Part shown: in pieces, positions 1 to 7,636 of the stretch | Position numbering within the stretch: position 1 is the stretch's first letter | Layout: each line of letters opens with the position of its first letter | Source of the DNA: Methylacidiphilum sp. | GTDB taxonomy: Bacteria > Verrucomicrobiota > Verrucomicrobiia > CAIQCK01 | Assembly: GCA_020718125.1 (NCBI GenBank) | Contig: DYDC01000118.1 | Location: 1 to 7,877, forward strand | Direction: 5' to 3' | DNA length: 7,877 nt | Made by a program: the position numbers and the translations under genes | The notes under the pieces: generated by a model | Told to the model about the DNA's origin: nothing | What the model saw: only the letters and a program-made list of their open reading frames with translations | The model's database searches: none

Positions 1-240
1 GATCGCCGGAGATTCTTCGGACGGGTTCCTCGAAGCTGGCGACGACGCGGCGGCGCGGGGGCTTCCATGACGATGCGGAAGCCAGCGTTTCAATGCGCGG
101 GGCGGACTGGGACAGGAGGCATTTTCTTGCGGGAGAGCGAAGATTTTCAATTGGCTCGGCTGCGGCGTTATGCCATCATCCGGCGCGATGCCTGCGCATG
201 AGCCGGGCATCATGTCCGGAGTTCGAGCCTTGTTTTTGCA
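1..240. other. Leader region without a convincing gene
   Basis: I see no supportable gene here. Plus-strand frames either stop early or read into Arg/Ala/Gly-rich translations with no family resemblance. One minus-strand frame is open across the left edge (it reads PRIETLASASSWKPPRRR and onward), but it has no ATG or GTG start and no ribosome binding site, so a divergent gene can only be guessed at. The stretch presumably carries the promoter and 5' leader of the exporter operon. No well-spaced -35/-10 pair stands out. Small repeats near 85-96 and 174-219 are listed separately. Confidence 0.5.
174..219. repeat. Inverted plus direct repeat upstream of the exporter operon
   Basis: GATGCC at 187-192 is an exact inverted match to GGCATC at 206-211, with a 13-base loop that itself contains the palindrome TGCGCA (193-198). 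The outer parts form an imperfect direct repeat: CATCATCCGG at 174-183 and CATCATGTCCGG at 208-219. The cluster ends about 34 bases before the likely start codon of the first exporter gene, a position suited to an operator or a leader-RNA hairpin. Repeats this short also arise by chance in GC-rich DNA, so a regulatory role is only a guess. Confidence 0.25.
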
Positions 241-252
241 ATGATGATGGAC

Positions 253-1956
253 ATGAGGAGTCGTGGAATGTCGTTGATGCTTGCGCTGGCGGCCTCTGCG
301 CTGTGGGTCGGCTGCGGGCGGGACTATTATCAGCGGTCGGCGGACAAGGAGGTTTTCGGCATCCTGGGCAAGCGGCAGGCGGAGTATGCAGGCAAGACGA
401 ACGGCAACTTCACCATCCAGACGCCGTATTCGGGGCGGAAAGCGAAGGCGATCAAAGCCCCGGAAATCATCGCCGAGCGGGGGGCGCCGTCGAAGCGGCC
501 GATGACGCTGGCGGAGGCGCTCAAGACCGCCGTGGCGACCAGCCGTGATTATCAATACCGCAAGGAGACGGTGTATCTGGTGGCGCTGTCGCTGACGGCG
601 GAGCGTTACGATTTCCGGCCCAAGTGGTCGGCGGGCAGCGAGGTGACGTTCTCGAAGGACAGCGCCGGCGAGACGACGCGCACGGTCAGATCGGGCGTCA
701 GTGCCACGCAGATGTTGAAGTCGGGCGGCGAACTGGTGTTCAGCGTCGCGAACGACATGTTGCGTTACTACAGCCACGATCCACGGCCGAGCCGCACGAC
801 GTTGTTCGCGTTGGAACTGGTGCAGCCGTTGTTGCGCGGCGCGGGCTGGGCGGTGGCGACCGAGTGCCTGACGCAGGCGGAACGCAACGTCATTTACGAG
901 GTTCGGAGCTTCGCGCATTACGAGCGGACGTTTGCGGTGGACATCACGACAAGCTATTTCCGGTTGTTGCAGCAGAAGGACACGGTCCGGAACGAATACA
1001 GCAACTTCAAGAACCTGACCATGGCGCGGGAGCGGGCGGAGGCGCTGGGGGTGGACCGGTTGCCGGTGTTCCAGGTGGACCAGGCGCGGCAGGATGAGTT
1101 GAAGGCCAAGAGCCGCTACATCACGGCGGTGCAGAGTTACCAGAGTTCGCTGGACGATTTCAAAATCAAGCTGGGCCTGCCATTGAGCGCGGAGTTGGCG
1201 CTGGACGACACGGCGATGGAGGACCTGCTGAAGATCGGCCTGCCGCCCGTGGCGCTGGCCGACCCGGAAGGCTACAAGGTCGCGCTAGAGCACCGGCTCG
1301 ACCTGCAAAACGAGATGGACAGGTTTGAGGACGGCAAACGCAAGATTGATGTGGTGGCGAACAAGCTGCTGCCGGACCTGGACATTTTCGCGTCGGTGTC
1401 GCTGCCGTCGAAAGGGCCGATGGATTACACCAAGTTTGAGGTGGGCCAATACACGGCGTCGGGCGGGGTGGGGTTGAGCCTGCCGCTGGACCGCTTGAAG
1501 GAACGGAACGAATACCGGACGACGCTCATCACGTTCGAGCGGCAGTTGCGGACGCTGGCGCTGGCGCTGGATACCGTCCGGGACGAGGTGCGGCAGGGGC
1601 TGCGCACGCTCTGGCAGAAGGGCAATGACTACGAGATCCAGGTGAATGCCGAGAGCCTTGCGAAGCGGCGCGTCGAGAGCGTGACGCTGTTGTTGCAGGC
1701 GGGCCGCGCCCAGATGCGCGATCTGTTGGAGGCACAGTCCGCGCTGGTGACCGCGCACAACGCGGTGATGACGGCACTGGTGGATTACCACGCGGCGCGC
1801 TGGACGTTGCTGCGGGACTTGGGCACAATCCGCACCGACATGGATGTTTTCTGGCTGGCCGCGCAACCGGTGCCTCGCGCGGGGCCGCCGCCGGCTGCGC
1901 CCGTGGCGGCGCCGCAGCGCGAAGGGTTGATTTCACCGGAGGAACTTTTCCGGTAG
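253..1956 (+). CDS. TolC-family outer-membrane efflux lipoprotein
   Basis: This is the outer-membrane exit duct of the tripartite exporter encoded by the operon: a TolC/OprM-type trimer forming a beta-barrel and a periplasmic alpha-helical tunnel. Numbering from this start (567 aa), residues 1-21 are a lipoprotein signal (MRSRG, a hydrophobic core, then WVGC with Cys21 as lipidation site). A family-typical first helix (MTLAEALKTAV) begins near 84. Two long helical repeats cover about 190-310 and 415-525, including QPLLRG and the DLLEAQSALVTA segment. Residues ~22-80 are a periplasmic N-terminal extension, and the last ~35 residues are Pro/Ala-rich. The start is uncertain. ATG 268 has the best ribosome binding site (GAGGAG at 255-260), but its signal peptide would lack basic residues. 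ATG 253 supplies Arg-Ser-Arg but has no clear site, and ATG 241 is also possible. The next gene starts 24 bases after the stop. Family assignment is firm; substrate is unknown. Confidence 0.93.
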   Translation: MRSRGMSLMLALAASALWVGCGRDYYQRSADKEVFGILGKRQAEYAGKTNGNFTIQTPYSGRKAKAIKAPEIIAERGAPSKRPMTLAEALKTAVATSRDYQYRKETVYLVALSLTAERYDFRPKWSAGSEVTFSKDSAGETTRTVRSGVSATQMLKSGGELVFSVANDMLRYYSHDPRPSRTTLFALELVQPLLRGAGWAVATECLTQAERNVIYEVRSFAHYERTFAVDITTSYFRLLQQKDTVRNEYSNFKNLTMARERAEALGVDRLPVFQVDQARQDELKAKSRYITAVQSYQSSLDDFKIKLGLPLSAELALDDTAMEDLLKIGLPPVALADPEGYKVALEHRLDLQNEMDRFEDGKRKIDVVANKLLPDLDIFASVSLPSKGPMDYTKFEVGQYTASGGVGLSLPLDRLKERNEYRTTLITFERQLRTLALALDTVRDEVRQGLRTLWQKGNDYEIQVNAESLAKRRVESVTLLLQAGRAQMRDLLEAQSALVTAHNAVMTALVDYHAARWTLLRDLGTIRTDMDVFWLAAQPVPRAGPPPAAPVAAPQREGLISPEELFR

Positions 1957-1980
1957 AGTGGATGTGGCAGTTTGGACATC

Positions 1981-3779
1981 ATGCAATTGGATTCATTACG
2001 CACAGCGTCCGGGCGTTGGCTGGAGAGCAAGCCGCTCGCGGGCCGCGTCTGGCAGTGGATCAAACAGCATCCGCAGCTCACACTCGCCGTGGCTGTGGCG
2101 CTGGTGGCCGGCATGACGATGCTGCTGGGCCGTTCCACGCGCAGCAACGGCGTCCAGCAGGGCTACTTCACCGTCAAACGCGGCGATTTTCTCATCTCGG
2201 TGGTCGAAGGCGGCACGCTGCGGGCGCTCCGGGAGTCTTCCATCCGTTCCGAGGTGGAGAACGCGACGAAGATCATCAGCATTGTGCCGGAGGGGACCTA
2301 CGTCCACAAAGGCGACTTGCTGGTCGAGTTGGAGACCAACCAGATCAAGGACAGCCTCGACTCGCAGGAGATCACGCTGGAGAACAGTAATTTCGCCTTC
2401 CTGCAGGCTCAGGAGCGGCTGGCCATCCAGAAGAGCCTCGCGGAGAGCAACATCAAGGAAGCGGAGATGAGGGTGGAGTTCGCCAAGTCGGACATGGAGA
2501 AATACCTCGATGGCGAATGGCCACAGCAACAGAACAAGGCGCAGAACGTGATCACGCTCGCGACGGGGGAATTGGAGCGGGCGAAAGACCGGTTGAACTG
2601 GACCGAGGTCTTGGCGAAGAAGGGCTATGCCACCAAGTCCGAGTTGCAGGTGGACAGCCTGACGGTCAAACAGAAGCAGATCTCCCTGGCGCAGGCGACG
2701 GAGGACTTGCGGCTGCTTGAAAAATACGATTACCCGAAGAAAAAGCGGCTGATGGAAGCCAACGTGGAATCGTATGAAAAGGAACTGGAGCGGCTCAAAC
2801 AGCGATCCACCGCCTCGATCACGGAATCCGAGGCCGACCTGACCTCGCGCAAGCGCATGTTGGCGCTGCAGCAGGAAAAGATGGATGATCTGAAGAAACA
2901 GCTCGAACTGACGAAGATTCACGCGCCGGCGGAAGGGCTGGTGGTTTACAGCGCTGGCAGCAGCGGGTCGTATTACTCGGGCGTGCTGATCGAGGAGGGC
3001 GCGACGATCCGGTTCCGGCAGGAGATCATCAAGCTGCCGGATGTCACCGAAATGGTCATCGAGGTCCGGGTTCACGAATCGCACATCACGAAGATCCAGC
3101 GCGGCCAGAACGCCTACGTCACGATTGATTCCCTGCCCGACCTCCGGCTCAAAGGCCGCGTCAACAAGGTCGCCGTGCTGCCGGATGCCTCCAGCCGTTA
3201 CTACAACCCGACATTGAAGGTCTATACCACCGAGGTGCTCATCGAGGACAAGCTGCCGGAAGAACTCAAGCCCGGCGTCTCCGGCCGCGCGGAGATTGTC
3301 ATCACCAACCTCCAGAACGTGCTGGCCGCGCCCCTGCAGGCCGTCACCTCGATCAAGGGCGAGCAGGTCTGCTTTGTGGGCAAAGGCGCCGAGCCGCATA
3401 AGAAAGCCGTCGAGGTCGGCCTCTACAACGACAAGTTCATCGAGATCAGGTCCGGGTTGAAGGAAGGCGACGAACTGCTGTTGGCGCCGTTGCTGGCGGA
3501 AGCCGACGCGATAGACCTCTCGGGTTCCATTGTGGACGCCAACGAATACGAGGCCGACCGCAAGGCCGCCGACAAGAAAGCGAAGAAAGCCGGCAAGGGT
3601 GCAGCCAAAGCCGGCGGCTCCGCAACAACGCAGCCTGCGGCGCAGGCGCTTCAACCGCCCATGGCCGAGTTCGGCCGTGCCGGCCGGCCCGCGGAGGACG
3701 CATCGTCCGCAGCCCGGCGGCTCGCGACATCGCCGGCAGGCGCGGGCAGCCCCGCCAGCAGGAAGTCCGGCCAGGCGCC

Positions 3780-3783
<4 letters not shown>
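1981..3783 (+). CDS. HlyD/MacA-type periplasmic adaptor (membrane fusion protein)
   Basis: This protein links the inner-membrane ABC permease to the TolC-like duct. In 600 aa it shows: a single N-terminal membrane anchor at ~33-50, so it is anchored rather than lipidated; a first half of beta-barrel/lipoyl domain at ~61-120 (VPEGTYVHKGDLLVELE); a long coiled-coil hairpin at ~121-312 with its tip near 212-222 (KKGYATKSEL); the second lipoyl half (KIHAPAEGLVVYSAG, 312-326); a beta-barrel at ~340-400; and a membrane-proximal domain at ~410-505. It then ends in a low-complexity tail rich in Lys, Ala, Pro and Gly (~525-600). Each hairpin arm is about 90 residues, clearly longer than in MacA and closer to HlyD. 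ATG 1981 is preferred, but an in-frame TTG at 1972 adds three residues and neither has a clean ribosome binding site. The stop overlaps the ATPase start (ATGA), so translation is probably coupled. Confidence 0.93.
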
Positions 3784-4528
<745 letters not shown>

Positions 4529-4532
<4 letters not shown>

Positions 4533-5821
4533 TTCAACCTCGGGCCATCCTCCGCGCCTTCCAGTTGGGCATCAAGAGCCTGATGCTCCACAAGCTGCGC
4601 TCCGCCCTGACGATGCTGGGCATCATCTTCGGCGTTTGCTCCGTCATCGCCATGCTCGCCATCGGTGAGGGCGCCTCCTACGAGGCCCAGAAGGCGATCA
4701 AGAAACTTGGCAGCAACAACATCATCATCCGCAGCGTCAAGCCCGCCGAGGAAAACGTCGTCCGCAGCAGCGGCCGCAGCTACGTCGTCGAATACGGCCT
4801 GACCTACGGCGATGCCGGCCGGCTCCAAACGACCACCCCCGGCATCCAGCACGTCCTGCCGATGCGAATCATTCGCGAGAGCGTCCGGTTTAACCGCTTC
4901 AGCGTTCCCAGCCAGGTCATCGGCACGCACCCGATCTACCCGGAGATCACCGGCATGGAACTGGTCCGGGGCCGGTTCATCACGCGCAACGACGAAATCA
5001 ACACCGACAATGTCTGCGCCATGACGGTTGGTCTTCAAAGCCGGTTGTTTCCTTGCCAAGATCCGTTGGAGGAGGAAGTGCGCGTTGGCATGGACTACTA
5101 CCGCGTCGTCGGCCTTGTGCGGGAGAAGTCGTCCGTCGAAAAACGCCCCCAGGGCAGCGCCGGCTCCGAAGGCCAGCCCGTGGACAGCAACCTCTACATC
5201 CCGCTCTCCAGCGCCCGCCGCCGCTTCGGCGAGACCCTCTTCCGCCGCTCCGCTGGCAGCTTCGAGGCTGAGCGTGTCCAGCTTCACCAGATCACCGTGC
5301 AGATGAAGGATTCCGCCGCCGTGGAGCGGGCTGTGCCGGAGATTGAGGCCATGCTGCGGCATTTCCACACCAAGAAGGACTACGAAGTCGTCGTGCCGCT
5401 GCAACTGCTCCGTCAGGCCGAGCAGACCAAGCGCATCTTCAACATCGTCCTCGGTTCCATCGCCGCCATCTCCCTGCTTGTCGGCGGCATCGGCATCATG
5501 AACATCATGCTCGCCACCGTCACCGAGCGCACCCGCGAGATCGGCATCCGCCGGGCGCTGGGCGCCCGGAAACGCGACATCATCACCCAGTTTCTCGTCG
5601 AAACGGCCGTGCTCTCCCTCGGCGGCGGCATCATCGGCGTCGTGGTTGGCGTGCTGGTGCCGATGGTCGTCTCCCATTTTGCCGCAATGAAGACCATCAT
5701 CACCGCCAGTTCGTTGATGCTCTCGTTCGGCATCTCCGGCGCCGTCGGCATCGTATTCGGTCTTTATCCCGCCTCGCGCGCCGCGAGCCTCAGCCCCATC
5801 GAGGCTCTGCGGCATGAATAG
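4529..5821 (+). CDS. MacB/FtsX-family ABC transporter permease
   Basis: This is the inner-membrane subunit of the exporter. In 430 aa it has the four-helix MacB layout: an amphipathic N-terminus, TM1 at ~26-46 (LTMLGIIFGVCSVIAML), a periplasmic domain of about 255 residues, then TM2 (~303-329), TM3 (~355-383) and TM4 (~394-413). The cytoplasmic segment TERTREIGIRRALGAR (332-347) between TM2 and TM3 is the family's coupling region that contacts the ATPase. The ending YPASRAASLSPIEALRHE is the normal family C-terminus, so the gene is complete. The large periplasmic domain is what the adaptor and cargo engage in MacB-type 'mechanotransmission' pumps, which work from the periplasmic side rather than by passing cargo through the membrane; applying that to this protein is inference. 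The start overlaps the ATPase stop, with GGAGG at 4514-4518 as ribosome site. Alternatives such as a LolCE-type lipoprotein extractor are less likely given the adaptor and TolC partners. Confidence 0.95.
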
Positions 5822-5840
5822 CGAGAGGGCGGGGGACAGC

Positions 5841-5869
5841 TTGACAAGGCTTATGAAGGGATTCTACAA
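5841..5869 (+). promoter_or_regulatory. Candidate promoter of the CsgG-like gene
   Basis: A consensus -35 box TTGACA (5841-5846) lies in the 78-base gap after the permease. The best-placed -10 is poor: TCTACA at 5863-5868 with 16-base spacing matches TATAAT at three positions. The -35 box sits inside an imperfect dyad, AGC-TTG-A-CAA-GGCT (5838-5851). I saw no hairpin plus T-run between the permease and this site, so read-through from the exporter operon remains possible. Confidence 0.35.
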
Positions 5870-5889
5870 CAACCGCGCAATTTAACCGC

Positions 5890-5893
5890 AGGA
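5890..5893 (+). promoter_or_regulatory. Ribosome binding site fixing the CsgG-like start
   Basis: AGGA sits six bases before ATG 5900. This favours 5900 over the in-frame ATG two codons downstream (5906). The start gives a complete lipoprotein signal peptide. Confidence 0.55.
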
Positions 5894-5899
5894 ACCACC

Positions 5900-6958
5900 A
5901 TGAACATGAACCGCCTCTCCATCCCGTGTGCCTCACTCGCCATCACTGTTCTCGTTGCCGGTTGCACGAGCACTGGCACCGGCGCCAGCTCGGGTCTGTC
6001 TGCCGAGCAGGACCGCCGCGTCGCGCATCTCGGCGCCATGGCCCAGTTGCCGCCCTACTCCGGGCCGAAGAAGCTCATCGCGGTCATGGATTTCCAGAAC
6101 AAGTCAAACTACAAGGGCCAGATGGAGCTGGGCACGGGCATGGCCGACATGGTCACGGACACCCTGATCCGCAGCGAGCGGTTCATCGTGGTGGAGCGCC
6201 AGCAGATCCGCGACGTGCTCAAGGAACAGGACTTTGCCCAGACCGGCCGCACCGTGGAGAGCGGCGCGCCGAAGATCGGACGGGTGCTGAACGCACAGAC
6301 CCTTGTGTTCGGCTCGGTGGTGGACTTCAGCGAAACCCAGCAGCAGAACCAGAGCATCGGCTATCATGGTTTCGGCCTAAGTTTCGCCCATGCCGAGGCC
6401 AAGGTCACCATCGCCATCCGCCTCGTTGACCCGACCACCGGGCAGGTGCTCGACAGCGAGCAGATGCAGGGCAAAGCCGAGAAGCGCGCGATGGGCTTGA
6501 GCTACACGCGGGGTGACATCGGCTTTGGCACGAAGGCGTTTGCCAAGACCCCGCTGGGCCAGGCCACGCAGGAGGCGATTGACAAGGCGGTCCTGTTTAT
6601 TTGCAGCCGGCTGGAGAACGTGCCGTGGGAGGGCCGCGTGGTCGAGGTCAAGGGCAAGGACGTTTACATCAACGCGGGCGCCGAGCGCGGGATTGCCGTC
6701 GGCGACAGCTTCACCGTCTTCCGCGAGAGTGAAGGCATGATTGACCCGTCCACCGGCCTTCAGCTTGGCGCCGCCCGCAAGGAGATCGGCTCGATTGAAG
6801 TGACAGAAGTCCAACCCAAATTCGCCATCGCAAAAATCCTCCGGGGTGCCGGCATGAACCGCAAAGACGTCCTCCGGCTCTTGTCCAGTTCACAGGCAAA
6901 AGGCGTTGCGCCCGCCCCGGTCAATGCCGCGCCTCCTCCATCCGGCGCGCCGAAATAG
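5900..6958 (+). CDS. CsgG-family outer-membrane lipoprotein with FlgT-C-like domain
   Basis: This is a secreted lipoprotein of the CsgG/HfaB family, whose best-known member forms the curli export pore in the outer membrane. In 352 aa: signal peptide 1-21 with lipobox LVAGC (Cys22); a CsgG-like domain at ~57-238, with the core IAVMDFQNKSN, the helix ending FIVVERQQIRDVLKEQ, FGSVVDFSET and VTIAIRLVDPTTGQVLDSE; then an extra C-terminal domain at ~245-327 (GRVVEVKGKDVYINAGAERG, VGDSFTVFRE, IGSIEVTEV) that resembles the FlgT C-terminal domain; and a Pro/Ala tail at ~335-352. The stretch that would hold the E. coli channel-constriction residues reads SNYKGQMELG and does not keep the Tyr-Pro-Ala-Ser-Asn-Phe pattern. 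No curlin, CsgE or CsgF genes are nearby, so curli secretion is unsupported. It could be a pore, or a periplasm-facing scaffold in envelope assembly. CsgG fold: confident; function: unknown. Confidence 0.85.
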   Translation: MNMNRLSIPCASLAITVLVAGCTSTGTGASSGLSAEQDRRVAHLGAMAQLPPYSGPKKLIAVMDFQNKSNYKGQMELGTGMADMVTDTLIRSERFIVVERQQIRDVLKEQDFAQTGRTVESGAPKIGRVLNAQTLVFGSVVDFSETQQQNQSIGYHGFGLSFAHAEAKVTIAIRLVDPTTGQVLDSEQMQGKAEKRAMGLSYTRGDIGFGTKAFAKTPLGQATQEAIDKAVLFICSRLENVPWEGRVVEVKGKDVYINAGAERGIAVGDSFTVFRESEGMIDPSTGLQLGAARKEIGSIEVTEVQPKFAIAKILRGAGMNRKDVLRLLSSSQAKGVAPAPVNAAPPPSGAPK

Positions 6959-7041
6959 ACGACTCGGACATTCCCCGCAGCGGCGCGGCATGGAATAGTC
7001 TTGCCACGGGTCTGCTTCCCGCCAATCCTGACTGCGCACTT

Positions 7042-7608
7042 ATGGAGATCGTCACGAGACTTTCACGCGAATGGCGGAACCGGATGTGGATGCAGACCGC
7101 GTTCCTTGTCGGGTTTGGCCTGTGGTTTTTCTACGACGGCAGCATCACCTACCCACGGCACAATGGGCGGTTCGCGGAATTCGAGGCGGCCAGGAACCGA
7201 GGCGAGGCCGCCGAATGGCGCGAGTTTGCGGCGCGGAAGGGCTGGGCGGGCCAGGACCATCCCAAGCCCTATGCCCCCGGCGACATCGAGACGCAATTCG
7301 TCCTGGGCGCGCTACCGGCTGTGGCCGGACTGTGTGCGTTCGGCTGGTATCTCGTGGGCCGGCGGCAGAAGCTGACGAGCGACGGCCAGGTGGTCTGTGG
7401 TGTGGGCGGCCAGCGCGTGCCGATCACGGCGTTTGTGGAGGTGGCCCGCAGAAAATGGGAGCGGAAAGGCATCGCCTATGCCATCTACGAGGAGGATGGC
7501 AAACGCCGGCGGCTGACGATTGACGACTACAAGTTTGTCGGCGGCGAAGGCATCCTGAAGCAGATCGAGGAGGAGTTGGGGAAGAAGAAGCCGGCAGAAC
7601 CCGCCTGA
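7042..7608 (+). CDS. Hypothetical inner-membrane protein, two TM segments
   Basis: I do not recognise this protein. Its 188 aa show a short basic N-terminus, a first membrane segment at ~15-31 (MQTAFLVGFGLWFFY), a polar, charged loop of ~55 residues with an Ala/Glu/Arg-rich part, and a second membrane segment at ~85-105 (FVLGALPAVAGLCAFGWYLV). A soluble C-terminal domain of ~80 residues follows, predicted to alternate strands and end in a helix (ILKQIEEELG), then a short Lys/Pro tail. The basic residues flanking both segments (RRQK after the second) suggest that both ends are cytoplasmic. The strand-rich domain ending in one helix could be a small PH-like fold, which is a guess. There is no clear ribosome binding site before ATG 7042, so the start is less certain. 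The codon pattern and continuous frame make it a real gene. It follows the CsgG-like gene by 83 bases, on the same strand. Confidence 0.75.
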   Translation: MEIVTRLSREWRNRMWMQTAFLVGFGLWFFYDGSITYPRHNGRFAEFEAARNRGEAAEWREFAARKGWAGQDHPKPYAPGDIETQFVLGALPAVAGLCAFGWYLVGRRQKLTSDGQVVCGVGGQRVPITAFVEVARRKWERKGIAYAIYEEDGKRRRLTIDDYKFVGGEGILKQIEEELGKKKPAEPA

Positions 7609-7636
7609 TGGCCTGCAATGCGTTTGGCGCGGCGGC

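Noticed and set aside
1..70. Possible start of a divergent gene on the minus strand (ATG at 69, reading MEAPAPPRRR)
   Set aside because: There is no ribosome binding site, only ~23 codons are visible, and the composition is low-complexity. It cannot be supported without more upstream sequence.
93..548. A 151-codon plus-strand frame overlapping the start of the TolC gene
   Set aside because: It overlaps the signal peptide and first domain of the TolC gene in another frame and shows no recognisable protein features.
1996..3654. A 552-codon open frame on the minus strand opposite the adaptor gene
   Set aside because: It is a codon-bias shadow. Its translation is Arg/His/Leu/Asp-rich with no domain resemblance, and the plus strand encodes a full adaptor with all family parts.
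7001..7029. TTGCCA box as a promoter for the two-TM protein
   Set aside because: At 16-17 base spacing the -10 region (around CAATCCT) does not resemble TATAAT.
7609..7636. Bidirectional terminator between the convergent genes
   Set aside because: The 28-base gap has no stem of useful length and no T-run on either strand.
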